A DNA stretch of 64,000 nucleotides from Sphingobacteriales bacterium (GTDB lineage: Bacteria > Bacteroidota > Bacteroidia > Sphingobacteriales > Sphingobacteriaceae), in NCBI GenBank assembly GCA_028288165.1, contig JAQBOG010000017.1, positions 124,001-188,000 of the forward strand. The letters are read 5' to 3'. The translations under genes and the position numbers were made by a program. The notes under the pieces were generated by a model. That model saw only the letters and a program-made list of their open reading frames with translations, ran no database searches and had not been told where the DNA came from. Numbering within the stretch: position 1 is the stretch's first letter; each line of letters begins with the position of its first letter. Shown in pieces: positions 25,284 through 35,214 of the stretch.

Positions 25284-27194
25284 TTGTCGGAATATTTTAA
25301 GCAGCAACTCGAATTATTAAAAATTGAGCGGGAAGAAGATCTTAGATCTTTTCTAAAATTATCGGAAATAAGTTCGGTATCAGATCGTCGGAATAACGGT
25401 TTTACGTGGTATCCTATTGCCATACGGGATACGGAGATGAGCAGGGGAGATTATTTGGTTGTAGAAGTTGAGCGAACCACACATCAGGATGTGTCACATC
25501 AGCTTCGCTTTGGAGCTTCGGCTGTTTTATTTTCTAATCATGATCCTAAAAAAGATCGGGTAGAGGGAACTATCTCTTATCAAAGTGGAAACAGGTTAAA
25601 AATAACTTTGCGTACAGATGAATTGCCAGATTGGAGTCGAGATGGGAAATTAGGAATTGATCTTCTTTTTGACAATAACAGTTACGATGAAATGCAGCAT
25701 GCGCTTAAACAAGCAGCTGCATTGGCTGAAAAAGATAAAGAGGGGCGGTTAACAAGGATTCTTATAGGCCAAACATCTCCTGTTTTTAAACCAGAACCTA
25801 TTAATTATAATAATCAGGTTTTAAACGAAAAGCAAAACGAAGCGGTAAGTAAAATCTTGTCATCAGATCATTTGGCCATCGTTCACGGGCCGCCAGGAAC
25901 GGGTAAAACTACCACCTTAGTGCAAGCGATAAAGGCCATCATCAAACAAGAAAAACAGCAGGTATTAGTAGTTGCGCCGAGTAACACCGCAGTTGACTTA
26001 TTGAGCGAAAAGTTAGCAGAGGAAGGTTTAAACGTTTTACGGGTTGGTAATCCGGCAAAAGTTTCGGAGCGTTTAATGAAACTTACTTTAGATAGTAAAA
26101 TGGCTGAGCATAGCGGAATGAAAGAGATTCGTAAGCAAAAAAAACAAGCTGCTGAATACAAAAACATGGCTCATAAGTACAAGCGCAGTTTCGGCAGGGC
26201 TGAGCAGGAACAACGGAAAGCTTTGTTTTCGGAAGCCAGAAAAATAATGAATAATGTTGCCGATACAGAGCAATATATCATGGATGATTTGTTTGCGAAA
26301 GCACAGGTTATTACTGCGACTATGGTTGGATCAAATCATTATACTGTTCGGAGCTTGAAATTTAAAACTGTGGTAATTGATGAAGCTGGCCAAGCTTTGG
26401 AGCCTTCTTGCTGGATACCGATACTTAAAACAGAAAAAGTAATACTGGCGGGAGACCATTGTCAGCTGCCACCAACCATAAAATCACAGGAAGCATTTAG
26501 AAAAGGTTTAGGAACTACACTTCTGGAAAAAACAGTTAAACTGCACCCTGAAGCTGTTGTTTTATTAGAAGAACAGTACCGAATGAATGAGATAATTATG
26601 GGTTTTTCGTCAGCTGAATTTTACTACAACAAATTAACAGCCCATAATTCAGTTGCTAATCATTTATTGTTTCCCGAGGATGAGCCTTTATTATTTATTG
26701 ACACTGCCGGTTGCGGTTTTGATGAAAAATCGGAAGGGACGAGCACCAGTAATCCGGATGAAGCAGCATTTTTATTAAAACATTTAAGTAATCTGGTTTC
26801 GGTTGTCTCTTCTAAAACATCGCCAAATGAACTTCCTACAATTGGGGTTATTTCGCCTTATAAGCAGCAAATCCAGGTGATAAATGAGTTGTTGCCGACG
26901 TATCCCGACTTGCAACAATTTTTGAGTAAAATAACTGTTAATACTATTGATAGTTTCCAGGGGCAAGAGCGGGATGTAGTTTATATCAGTTTGACACGAA
27001 GTAATATAGAGGGTGCTATTGGTTTCCTGTCGGATATTAGGCGTATGAATGTGGCTATGACTCGAGCAAGAAAAAAGTTAGTGGTAATTGGCGACAGCTC
27101 CACACTTTCCCGCTTGAAGTTTTACGCTGATTTCATCAGTTATTCTGAAAAACACAATGCGTATAAGAGTGCCTGGGAATTTACTGAAGTGTAA
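25284..27194 (+). CDS. SF1 helicase of the Upf1/IGHMBP2 type, TTG start
   Basis: A 636-residue superfamily 1 helicase. An N-terminal OB-like domain (about 1-160; ERTTHQDVSHQLRFGASAVL) is followed by two RecA domains. They show Walker A GPPGTGKTTTLV, motif II DEAGQALEPS, motif III GDHCQLPPTIKS, motif IV/V TVNTIDSFQGQERDV and motif VI NVAMTRARKKL. The start codon is TTG at 25284. The frame is open back to a stop at 25209 but has no ATG, and homologs begin at about this point. It starts 72 bases after the DUF3037 gene on the same strand. It is a widespread Bacteroidota protein, so a link to the kinase pair is uncertain. Confidence 0.88.
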   Translation: MSEYFKQQLELLKIEREEDLRSFLKLSEISSVSDRRNNGFTWYPIAIRDTEMSRGDYLVVEVERTTHQDVSHQLRFGASAVLFSNHDPKKDRVEGTISYQSGNRLKITLRTDELPDWSRDGKLGIDLLFDNNSYDEMQHALKQAAALAEKDKEGRLTRILIGQTSPVFKPEPINYNNQVLNEKQNEAVSKILSSDHLAIVHGPPGTGKTTTLVQAIKAIIKQEKQQVLVVAPSNTAVDLLSEKLAEEGLNVLRVGNPAKVSERLMKLTLDSKMAEHSGMKEIRKQKKQAAEYKNMAHKYKRSFGRAEQEQRKALFSEARKIMNNVADTEQYIMDDLFAKAQVITATMVGSNHYTVRSLKFKTVVIDEAGQALEPSCWIPILKTEKVILAGDHCQLPPTIKSQEAFRKGLGTTLLEKTVKLHPEAVVLLEEQYRMNEIIMGFSSAEFYYNKLTAHNSVANHLLFPEDEPLLFIDTAGCGFDEKSEGTSTSNPDEAAFLLKHLSNLVSVVSSKTSPNELPTIGVISPYKQQIQVINELLPTYPDLQQFLSKITVNTIDSFQGQERDVVYISLTRSNIEGAIGFLSDIRRMNVAMTRARKKLVVIGDSSTLSRLKFYADFISYSEKHNAYKSAWEFTEV

Positions 27195-27287
27195 TTCTAA
27201 TCCCCCGAAACTTGACTAAAATATCAAATCGTGCTCTCGCTTTTTATTATGGGTTGCAGTACCAGATTAATTACATTTATAATTAAA

Positions 27288-27308
27288 GGCTTTTGTTCTA
27301 ATCTTTTT
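27288..27308 (+). repeat. Fragment of the dispersed structured repeat
   Basis: These 21 bases are identical to the left part of copy 3 (GGCTTTTGTTCTAATC and the following T-run). The rest of the element is missing. Confidence 0.5.
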
Positions 27309-27343
27309 AACTTTCCGGTCACAAAACAAAATATATTAAACGT

Positions 27344-27886
27344 ATGAACTTCCATAAATATCTAAAATCTTACTCGACGCCGTTTGTAATGGCTGTTTTA
27401 GTTCTTTCTCTTTATTCATGTAAAACAAAGAAAATCGCTCAGACTGCGCCAATTCCAGAAACAACCACTGTAGAAAAAGCAAAAGCTGAACCGGTACCTG
27501 AAACAGCTATTGAAAAGGAGGAAGAAACTGCCGCTGTACCAGAAAAAATTAATTATGATTTCAAGACTATTCAATTTGAATTCAATTCTTCGGTTTTGAA
27601 AACGTTCTCTTATCCGGTTTTAGATCAAATAGCAAAGGCAATTAAAAAAGATCCATCTGTAAAATTCAATGTGGATGGGCATTCTTCGGCTGAAGGAACC
27701 GTTGAGCGTAACCAAACGTTATCAACAGACCGGGCCAATTCAGTAAAGTCATATTTAGTAAGCAGTGGCGTAAGTGCTAGCAACTTAATTGCAACTGGTT
27801 ACGGCGAAAGTAAACCAATCACATCAAATACAACAGAAGCTGGCAAAGCCCAAAATAGAAGGGTGGAGATTAGTAAGGTTGAGTAG
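27344..27886 (+). CDS. OmpA-family lipoprotein
   Basis: A 180-residue lipoprotein. The lipobox ends at Cys in LSLYSCKTKK (about residue 26). A Glu/Pro/Ala-rich linker (about 35-70) leads to a C-terminal OmpA domain (about 75-180) with IQFEFNSSVLKTFSYPVLDQ, VDGHSSAEG, NQTLSTDRANSVKSYL and NRRVEI. It is the size and plan of Pal-type cell-wall anchors. No Tol genes are adjacent. Confidence 0.88.
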   Translation: MNFHKYLKSYSTPFVMAVLVLSLYSCKTKKIAQTAPIPETTTVEKAKAEPVPETAIEKEEETAAVPEKINYDFKTIQFEFNSSVLKTFSYPVLDQIAKAIKKDPSVKFNVDGHSSAEGTVERNQTLSTDRANSVKSYLVSSGVSASNLIATGYGESKPITSNTTEAGKAQNRRVEISKVE

Positions 27887-28164
27887 GTTGTTTCTATTTA
27901 TAATAGCTTGCTACTTGCTACATGAAGGTTACACGCTGATTTCCACAAAATGTTGAGAACTAGCTGCATTTAATGGAAACTCTGCAAGCATAATGAAGGT
28001 ATAAATACCCGAGAGCGTTAATTTAGAATATAGAGCTGGAATCACTGAGTGGTTGCCAGCTTTATTGTTTTATCAGAATATAATGCTTGATATTTGCTAT
28101 AATTACAACAGGCTTATTATGAGTGATTGAAACAATAACCTGCATCCATTCCCAACCAATTCAA

Positions 28165-29721
28165 TTAAGAACTACAAGACAACATAGAACAACCAGCCAT
28201 TTGAGTTGCCCAATCCGGTCTTATTACAAAAAACTCATCGTAATTTTTAGAATAGGGATCTTTCATCGCATCCTGTAATTTTATAAACAATTCATTTTTT
28301 CCTTTTTCTAACTCTTCAATTGCTTGATGAAGTAAGTAGTTTCTTAAGATGAAGCGTGGATTACTTTTCCGCATTCGCATTAACGAGTTCTCTCTGGAAC
28401 ACGTATTTTGTTTAATTCGATGCTGATATTTACCTATTAATTGAGAAAAAATTGTGATTTCGGACGGTTGAAGTTCATGATATAAACTATGCTTAAAATG
28501 GTTAACTATTTCAATTTCATTTTCTAAATCTAAGGGCAAGTCAATAAGTAATTGGTAAAAAATGGTCATATCTGGCTGGATAGATGTTAGCACATCTTCA
28601 AATTCCATAATGAGGTTTACATCATCCTGGGTAATTTGATCGAGCCCTAATTTATTACCCATCATGCCATAATATTCACGATAGTAAATATCTTCAAAGG
28701 CTTCTGCTGCTTGAATGAGCTTTTCTTTATCAGGGACTAACGATGAGATGGCATTAGCCAAGCATCCCAAATTCCAGTAAGCAATGGCTGCTTGTTTCCC
28801 GAAGGCGTATCTTCTGCCTGGTAAGTCGGTAGTATTTGGTGTAAAATCCGGATCGTAATTATCTAAAAAAGAAAAAGGACCGTAATCTATTGTTAGGCCA
28901 AGTATTGACATATTGTCGGTATTCATCACTCCATGTACAAAACCTACCCGTAACCATTCAACAATCATTTTTGCTGTTTTGTCAACTACTTCAGCGAACC
29001 ATGTTAATATTTTATCATCGCCTTGTATGTGTGGATAATGCTGATTAATAGTCCAATTAACAAGATTCTGCAGGTTATCCGTTTCGTTTCTGGCAGCCAG
29101 CATTTCGAAATTCCCAAAGCGCAAAAAGCTAAGTGCAACCCTCATAACAATGGCACCAGGTTCGTAAGATGGACGGCCATCATAAAACATATCGCGTACA
29201 ATTTGATCTCCGGTGGTAACCAAACTTAAAGCCCTGGTAGTTGGCACACCCAGGTAATGCATGGCTTCACTCATCAAGTATTCTCGAACAGAAGATCGTA
29301 AAACAGCCCTTCCATCGGCTCTACGAGAATAAGCTGTTGGACCTGCTCCTTTAAGCTGGAGTTCCCAACTTTTGTTTTCTGAGATTTCCCATTCACCTAA
29401 CGTGATTGCTCGGCCATCTCCCAATTGTCCAGCCCAGTTTCCAAACTGATGTCCGGCGTAACATGCAGCATACGGATACATGGTAGGAGTAACTAGGTTG
29501 CCGCCTAAAATATCGATGTCTTCCTTGTCAGGATATTCAATTTCTAATTGAGTGGCTAATTCATCAGACCAAGCCAAAAGTTCTGGATTTTTTACCGGTG
29601 TTGGTACCGCTTTGCTGTATAAAACTCCTGGCGTTTGCCTTGGAATAACGCTTCCGCTTTGATCACCTGAAAAGTTGGATATAAACGTGTTTTTGAATGC
29701 TTTTAAATGAAGTTTATTCAT
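28165..29721 (-). CDS. selO: SelO/YdiU family protein adenylyltransferase
   Basis: I place the start at the ATG at 29721 (MNKLHLKAF), which fits family members; an in-frame ATG at 29751 adds ten residues. The 518-residue protein carries the pseudokinase marks of SelO: GHQFGNWAGQLGDGRAITLG, then AYSRRADGRAVLRSS, the HGVMNTDNMSILG loop and the DYGPF motif. SelO transfers AMP to protein side chains and is tied to redox control. The C-terminus ends GCSMLSCSS, with two cysteines in the place where eukaryotic SelO has a Cys/selenocysteine pair. Confidence 0.93.
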   Translation of the reverse strand: MNKLHLKAFKNTFISNFSGDQSGSVIPRQTPGVLYSKAVPTPVKNPELLAWSDELATQLEIEYPDKEDIDILGGNLVTPTMYPYAACYAGHQFGNWAGQLGDGRAITLGEWEISENKSWELQLKGAGPTAYSRRADGRAVLRSSVREYLMSEAMHYLGVPTTRALSLVTTGDQIVRDMFYDGRPSYEPGAIVMRVALSFLRFGNFEMLAARNETDNLQNLVNWTINQHYPHIQGDDKILTWFAEVVDKTAKMIVEWLRVGFVHGVMNTDNMSILGLTIDYGPFSFLDNYDPDFTPNTTDLPGRRYAFGKQAAIAYWNLGCLANAISSLVPDKEKLIQAAEAFEDIYYREYYGMMGNKLGLDQITQDDVNLIMEFEDVLTSIQPDMTIFYQLLIDLPLDLENEIEIVNHFKHSLYHELQPSEITIFSQLIGKYQHRIKQNTCSRENSLMRMRKSNPRFILRNYLLHQAIEELEKGKNELFIKLQDAMKDPYSKNYDEFFVIRPDWATQMAGCSMLSCSS

Positions 29722-29800
29722 ATGTGTTTGCATCAGCGAAGGCCATGCCATTCTGATTTTACTGACAGTTCTTCTTATTAATCAGCTTTAGAATATGAAT

Positions 29801-29912
29801 TTGGGCGTTCGAGAGGGCTTTCGTTCAATCTTTTTGTATTTGTCGTTCTTCGACTACGCCAGAACGACAAACACAACATGGATTTTCACTACAATCCGCA
29901 AAACCTAGCATG
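29801..29912 (+). repeat. Dispersed structured repeat, copy 5, with nested hairpin
   Basis: It runs from TTGGGCGTTCGAGAGGGCTT to CAATCCGCAAAACCTAGCAT. In the loop lies an extra inverted repeat TTTGTCGTTCT/AGAACGACAAA (about 29839-29871) that other copies lack. A tail with ATCAAGAAGATTAAAGG continues to about 29957 and is echoed near other copies. The remaining spacer to 30234 has no gene that I can see. Confidence 0.75.
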
Positions 29913-30234
29913 CTATACAAAGGACTTGTAGAGTAACTAGATCAAGAAGATTAAAGGAAGATTGGGTTTTTCATACTTACTTTTATTAATGTAACTAGGA
30001 GCTATTCTGTACAATCGTGCAAGTAAACGGCTTTTATTTCACGCGGTAACTATGAAAAAATACACAGGACAAAACAAAAATTAAGTGATATTAATTTCTT
30101 GGTCTTGCAGCAAGCCCCGCTAGAATAAGGGACACTTCTCACTTACTCAATTTTACTACTCAATCGAGCTTAGGCAATTTTTTGCCTTGGGTTTCTATTT
30201 AAATTTAAATTACTAATATATAAACCTATGAATT

Positions 30235-31272
30235 ATGAAAAAGTTATTAACTATTACAGCAATTATCCCTCTTTTGATTTTCTCTTGTAAAAAAGACCAA
30301 TCGATTAATGAAGGTGAAATTAAAACTGATTCGAAAAAGTACGCAGTAAAATTTAACGTCTCGGATTTCAAACAATCCGTTGAAAGTATGGTGAGAAAAA
30401 ACTCTTCTGGCATATTGAATTCACCCAAGCACTTAGCGTCTTTGGATAGCAATATTGGCTACCTATACTACATCGCCTACAACTCTGCCAGGCAGGAAGT
30501 GAGCAGGCGAAAACAATGGGCGAACGGGATGACTTCAAAATATTTGTATGATGGAACTCCTAGCCCTCAACATTATGAAGAATATGCCGGTGTTTTCCCC
30601 TTTGGCAGCATCACCGATTCATTAGCTGCTGGAACTTATACTATTGTGTTTGCTGGTGCAGAAAACGAGTTTTCAATCAATAGCCGATTTGAAGGACTAT
30701 TAGGGGTTCAATACCTACCCTTTAGTGAGGCTCATTTTATCGATAACCGAGGAATAGACTCCTGGTCAAGAGCTTGTGACTCATTTTACAAAAAATACTC
30801 GGTTACCGTTGGTGAACAAGACATTGAAAAACAAGTTGAATTAGATCGGATAATAGGTAAAATTGAAATATCGATATTAGATGCAATGCCATCAAATGCT
30901 GATCATTTTGCGTTTCTCTTTATTAATGAGAACGAAGGGTTCAAATTTAGCACCGAGTCTGGCTTTAGTTGGACAGATGATATATCAAACGAAAATTATT
31001 TATCAACGGTTGCTGCTAGCCAAATGAGCCAATCAAATTTTCATTTTGATAAAATGATTTATAATACAACTACTCCGCTTGACGTCATTATAAAGTGTTA
31101 TGACGCTTCTAACGTCTTAATTGCTTCTAAAACCGTTTCGAATGTTCGATGCTTTAAAAATAAACGAACACTTTTAAGTGGAAACTTTTTCACCACATCT
31201 TCTCCAAAAAGCAGTTTTACTGTTACGGTAAATGATGAATGGGATGAAGAAGTCGAGGAAGTTTCTTTTTAA
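30235..31272 (+). CDS. Lipoprotein, probable FimB/Mfa2-like family
   Basis: A 345-residue lipoprotein with its Cys in LLIFSCKKDQ (about residue 18). The middle motif VELDRIIGKIEISILDAMP matches the strand pattern shared by FimB/Mfa2-type anchors of Bacteroidota (polar-R-I-[VI]-[AG]-K-[IV]-E). The end has LLSGNFF and SFTVTVNDEWDEE, also usual there. In fimbriate relatives such proteins anchor the pilus, but no major fimbrillin gene is adjacent, so a role in surface assembly is only inferred. Confidence 0.6.
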   Translation: MKKLLTITAIIPLLIFSCKKDQSINEGEIKTDSKKYAVKFNVSDFKQSVESMVRKNSSGILNSPKHLASLDSNIGYLYYIAYNSARQEVSRRKQWANGMTSKYLYDGTPSPQHYEEYAGVFPFGSITDSLAAGTYTIVFAGAENEFSINSRFEGLLGVQYLPFSEAHFIDNRGIDSWSRACDSFYKKYSVTVGEQDIEKQVELDRIIGKIEISILDAMPSNADHFAFLFINENEGFKFSTESGFSWTDDISNENYLSTVAASQMSQSNFHFDKMIYNTTTPLDVIIKCYDASNVLIASKTVSNVRCFKNKRTLLSGNFFTTSSPKSSFTVTVNDEWDEEVEEVSF

Positions 31273-31276
31273 TAAG

Positions 31277-31305
31277 TATAGCTCCGTGTAAAAAGCGGAG
31301 CTATA
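31277..31305 (+). terminator. Hairpin terminator after the lipoprotein gene
   Basis: A ten-base-pair stem TATAGCTCCG/CGGAGCTATA with a nine-base loop starts five bases after the stop. The T-run after it is short (TTTC), so termination may be partial. Confidence 0.65.
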
Positions 31306-31455
31306 TTTCATGCTTGTCTCTACATTTGCTTTCTGCTTTTTCGTTTTCCAGTGGGCACTCACTGAATAGCACTTTTCGTTCTTCAACTCGATCAAAAAAA
31401 TGAAAACGAAATTAAACTTTTCCCAGAAGGAGCCCTTCGAAGCAATAAACTTGGT

Positions 31456-31514
31456 GCAAAATGTAGCATCTTTTACTAAGCGCTTATAAATTAACTAAAT
31501 CAAGAAGATCGAAA
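31456..31514 (+). repeat. Probable right-end remnant of the dispersed repeat
   Basis: GCAAAATGTAGCAT followed by AACTAAATCAAGAAGATCGAA resembles the right end and tail of copy 5 (GCAAAACCTAGCAT ... AACTAGATCAAGAAGATTAA). The left part is not recognisable. The rest of the 31306-31910 spacer is AT-rich with no gene. Confidence 0.4.
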
Positions 31515-31910
31515 TAAAGTCTTTCACATTAATCAGCACAGAAAAAACGCTTAATATTTTATTCCTTCTTGACTTAGGTAAATATTTTATGAGCGTATCG
31601 ATTGGATTCTTTTTCATACATATTGAATTAAAGAAGTTAAAATTTAATTCGGTACTCTTTTATTTTGTAGATAAAAACATACTGAAAAATAGTTATAGCT
31701 CTAGTGATTTTTAACCTACTAGAAATTGGTTGTCCTCGTGCATTCTGTTGACTGCTATCTTACTACTGCAAAAAAAGGTAATTTACCTGTAACCTCTTCT
31801 AATTTACTGCGTCATATAATTACATCTCCAAAAGGTTAAACAGCAAATAAAATGAAAGTTTTGCCTATTTGAATTAATTATTGACCAAAAGTCTACCTAA
31901 AAATTGTGTT

Positions 31911-34340
31911 ATGAAAAAATTATTACCCTTTAGTCTGTTTTTACTGTCACTTTTTACGCTGCCAGCTTTTTCAAGTGCTCAATCAAAAGCAACCATTAGT
32001 GGCAAAGTGATAGATGAAAAACAAAAAGCTATTGACTTTGCAACCGTTAGCTTGTTAAATACAAAAGATTCGGCCGTTGTGAAAACCACTTCAACAGATG
32101 CCGCCGGCGATTATAAATTCGAAAAAGTATCATCAGGCGATTTTCTGATTGCTGTACATTCTTTTGGATACAGAAAGTGGGTAAGTAAAGTTGTGTCTGT
32201 AAGTGGCGAACAAACGATTAGCATCCCCACAATAACCTTAGCTTCAGAAAGCAAAACCTTAAACGAAGTAACAGTTACAGCCAAAAAGCCTTTTATAGAA
32301 AGAAGAGCTGATAAACTAATTGTAAACGTGGAAGGAAGTGCGGTTGCTGTAGGAAATAACGCTTTAGAAGTTCTTAAAAAAGCGCCCGGAGTATCATTGG
32401 ATAAAGACGATAACATTTCCATGAATGGGAAAAATAGCGTTTTAGTGATGCTGGACGGCAAACCTACTTATATGAGTAATGCCGACTTGGCAAATATGCT
32501 TCGGAGCATGCAAAGCTCTCAAATTGAAACCATTGAGTTAATAACGAACCCTTCCGCAAAGTATGATGCTGCCGGAAATGGTGGTATTATCAACATCAAA
32601 ACCAAACGGAATAAAAGTATGGGCTTTAACGGAAGTCTAACTACCGGTGCCGGATATGGTAGAACCACTAAATACAATGGTAGCACCAACCTGAATTTTA
32701 GAAAAGGGAAAACAAACGTATTCGGTAATTATAACTACAGCAACAACGGAAACAAAAATATTTTTGAGTTGAACCGGAAGGTTACCAATAATGGTGTGAT
32801 TACCAATTTTGATCAGGATAACGATTGGAATTCCAGACGTGATAACAACGGTTATAAAGCCGGAGTGGATTTGTTTTTGACTAAGAATACAACGATTGGT
32901 TTTCTAATAAATGGGTATAATAACGCTGTCAATGAACTCTCGAACAGTGGAACCCTGATTTTTAATGGTAGCTCAAGTCTTGATAGTAGCATCAATGTAA
33001 ACGGTCGAAATAAGCAGCATTATGCTAATAATGCATACAATTTTAATTTGAAAACCACACTCGATACTTTAGGAAGAGAGTTGACGTTTGATGCCGATTA
33101 TTCAAAATACAATGGCAGAATGGATGAATTTAGGGATAGTTATTACCTTAATTTCAACAACAATCCAGGTGTAGAATATATTAACAACTTAGCGCCAGCT
33201 AAAATTGAAATACAATCTGCAAAGCTTGACTATACCCATCCAATAAATAAAAAGTTGAAATTAGAAACCGGCTGGAAAAGCAGTTGGGTAACTACAGACA
33301 ATGATTTACAGTTTGCTACTTTGTCTGGTTCAGTTTGGAGTCCGGACAAAAACCGCTCAAATCATTTTATCTACAAAGAAAACATCAATGCAGCCTATGT
33401 GAACCTAAACAAAGAGTTTAAAACTACTTCGGTGCAAATGGGATTACGTGGAGAGCATACCAACTCGAACGGAAACTCGATTACGATTGATAGTGTGGTT
33501 AAAAGAGATTATATCCGGTTTTTCCCAAGCTTATCTATCAGCCAGAAATTAGGGAAAGATCATCAACTAGGCCTTTCTTACAGCCGAAGAATAGATAGAC
33601 CAAGCTATGATAATTTAAATCCTTTTATATATCTGCTTGATAAATACACTTACATGCAAGGTAATCCGCAATTGAGCCCTCAATTTACCAACTCATCGCA
33701 ACTTTCATATACGTATAAAGGTTCTACCACATTTTCGTTGGGTTATAGCAAAACCACTAATGTTATGACTCAAATCACGGAGCAAAACAACGAAACGAAA
33801 ATTACCTACGCTCAGGAAAGAAACCTAAATAATCAAACAGTTTTTTCGTTCAATGTTTATTCCCCAGTTCCTGTTAAAAAATGGTGGAACATGAATAATA
33901 ATGCACAGGTTTTTAACATGGGCTTTACTGCTGATTTATTTGGTGAGCGATTGAAAGCGAGTCAAACGGTTTTTCAAATAAACACTGATAACCAGTTTAC
34001 TATTAACAAAACGGTAAGTGCTGAGTTATCAGCATGGTATATGTCGCCGCTACAATATGGCATATTCCGGATCAAAAATTCCCCATCTGTAAATGTCGGA
34101 CTAAAGAAATCGTTTAAGGACAACAAGGTGAATATGAAATTGAATTTGAACGACATATTTAATACACAACGAAATCGGGGATCTACTACTTACTCAAACA
34201 TGAATTTTAATTTCATGAATAAATGGGAGAGTCGTGTAGTAAACTTCAGCTTGAGTTACCGGTTTGGAAGTAACGACGTTAAACCAGAAAGACGTCGTTC
34301 TACAGGTTTAGAATCTGAAGCAAATAGAATGAAGAATTAA
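31911..34340 (+). CDS. Outer-membrane beta-barrel family 3 receptor (TonB-receptor-like)
   Basis: I place the start at the ATG at 31911 (MKKLLPFSLF); an upstream in-frame TTG would add ten residues before the signal peptide. The 809-residue protein has a signal peptide (about 1-24). A carboxypeptidase-D-type regulatory domain follows (about 27-110, ATISGKVIDEKQKAIDFATV), then a plug-like domain (about 120-215, ITNPSAKYDAAGNGGIINI) and a long barrel. The barrel contains the family 3 motif YDNLNPFIYLLDKYTYMQGN. No TonB box or SusD partner is seen. It may transport a small ligand or act as a structural barrel. Confidence 0.88.
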   Translation: MKKLLPFSLFLLSLFTLPAFSSAQSKATISGKVIDEKQKAIDFATVSLLNTKDSAVVKTTSTDAAGDYKFEKVSSGDFLIAVHSFGYRKWVSKVVSVSGEQTISIPTITLASESKTLNEVTVTAKKPFIERRADKLIVNVEGSAVAVGNNALEVLKKAPGVSLDKDDNISMNGKNSVLVMLDGKPTYMSNADLANMLRSMQSSQIETIELITNPSAKYDAAGNGGIINIKTKRNKSMGFNGSLTTGAGYGRTTKYNGSTNLNFRKGKTNVFGNYNYSNNGNKNIFELNRKVTNNGVITNFDQDNDWNSRRDNNGYKAGVDLFLTKNTTIGFLINGYNNAVNELSNSGTLIFNGSSSLDSSINVNGRNKQHYANNAYNFNLKTTLDTLGRELTFDADYSKYNGRMDEFRDSYYLNFNNNPGVEYINNLAPAKIEIQSAKLDYTHPINKKLKLETGWKSSWVTTDNDLQFATLSGSVWSPDKNRSNHFIYKENINAAYVNLNKEFKTTSVQMGLRGEHTNSNGNSITIDSVVKRDYIRFFPSLSISQKLGKDHQLGLSYSRRIDRPSYDNLNPFIYLLDKYTYMQGNPQLSPQFTNSSQLSYTYKGSTTFSLGYSKTTNVMTQITEQNNETKITYAQERNLNNQTVFSFNVYSPVPVKKWWNMNNNAQVFNMGFTADLFGERLKASQTVFQINTDNQFTINKTVSAELSAWYMSPLQYGIFRIKNSPSVNVGLKKSFKDNKVNMKLNLNDIFNTQRNRGSTTYSNMNFNFMNKWESRVVNFSLSYRFGSNDVKPERRRSTGLESEANRMKN

Positions 34341-34417
34341 TAATTTAGATTTTGCTCTTGTTTGTGAATTATCAAGCGCATTTCAAGGTGTTTTGTTTTT
34401 ATGAATACTAAGAAGTA

Positions 34418-34449
34418 AAGGGATTTACAGTTCAAACTGTAAATCCCTT
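34418..34449. terminator. Long perfect hairpin, possible terminator of the receptor gene
   Basis: A perfect 14-base-pair inverted repeat AAGGGATTTACAGT/ACTGTAAATCCCTT surrounds a four-base loop, 78 bases after the receptor stop. It has no T-run, so it may be a 3' stability element or processed end. Confidence 0.55.
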
Positions 34450-34984
34450 ATCGTTAAATCTTATGACAGCTATTAAAGTAAACTTGCTTTCCTGTTAAAT
34501 TAAATAACACGTTTTAAACGCGATAATTATATCGTTGATAGCCAAAGGGTGATTACAAAATAACTTAATAATAAGCCTAATCTAAAGAAGGGGAGAGATT
34601 TGTAAACCCTTTGACTTGGTACATGAAGGCTTTCTCAAAAAACTCCAGCACAATTACCAGATCTTAAGCCTCTTCCCAAAATTGTGCGTCTATATTAAAA
34701 TGCGCCTATCGTCAAAACAAATCGCCGTTTTACCTGAACATCGAACCAGAGTCAGTAATCAAATCCCGATACCGACTATGGTTAAAATTTAATCTAAAAA
34801 GAATTAAACTTAGAGGAATTTTTGAATTAATACAATTCATAACCAAGCGATTCGGTGGTTAATTTATATATTCTTTGGCTAACCTTAATCTAATACGAGG
34901 TGATGGCAAAATTGAAGTTCTTAGTATTTTCTGTGGTGGTGAAGTAAAGGTTATGAAAAGATTCTGTTCTGCTGCTATCTTTTG

Positions 34985-35062
34985 GCAGTCCCGTGTTGCA
35001 CTCATACGCCACAGGCATTAGGCGCAGGGCCGGTAAACGTTTCACCCAGGTTTAGGGTGGAA
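34985..35062. other. GC-rich non-coding patch
   Basis: The segment around CACAGGCATTAGGCGCAGGG and TTCACCCAGGTTTAGGGTGG is clearly richer in G and C than its flanks, with small inverted parts. It could be another repeat family or a gene remnant. I saw no second copy in this window. Confidence 0.35.
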
Positions 35063-35214
35063 GGTTGGAATTTCTATGACATTTTTGTTTAAAAAAAATG
35101 CACAAATAACCTATTTTAGATATGTAATAAATAGGCAGCTAGCATTCAGATTTTTTCTTATCATTATAAAATTTTTCCCTTGAATCATTTCATTTTTGTA
35201 ACCTATATAATTTT

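Larger units (their letters stand above)
34341..35214. other. 874-base spacer with hairpin and GC-rich patch
   Basis: No gene seen. It holds a 14-base-pair hairpin at 34418 and a GC-rich patch at 34985-35062 that stands out from the AT-rich flanks. The rest is AT-rich. Confidence 0.5.
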
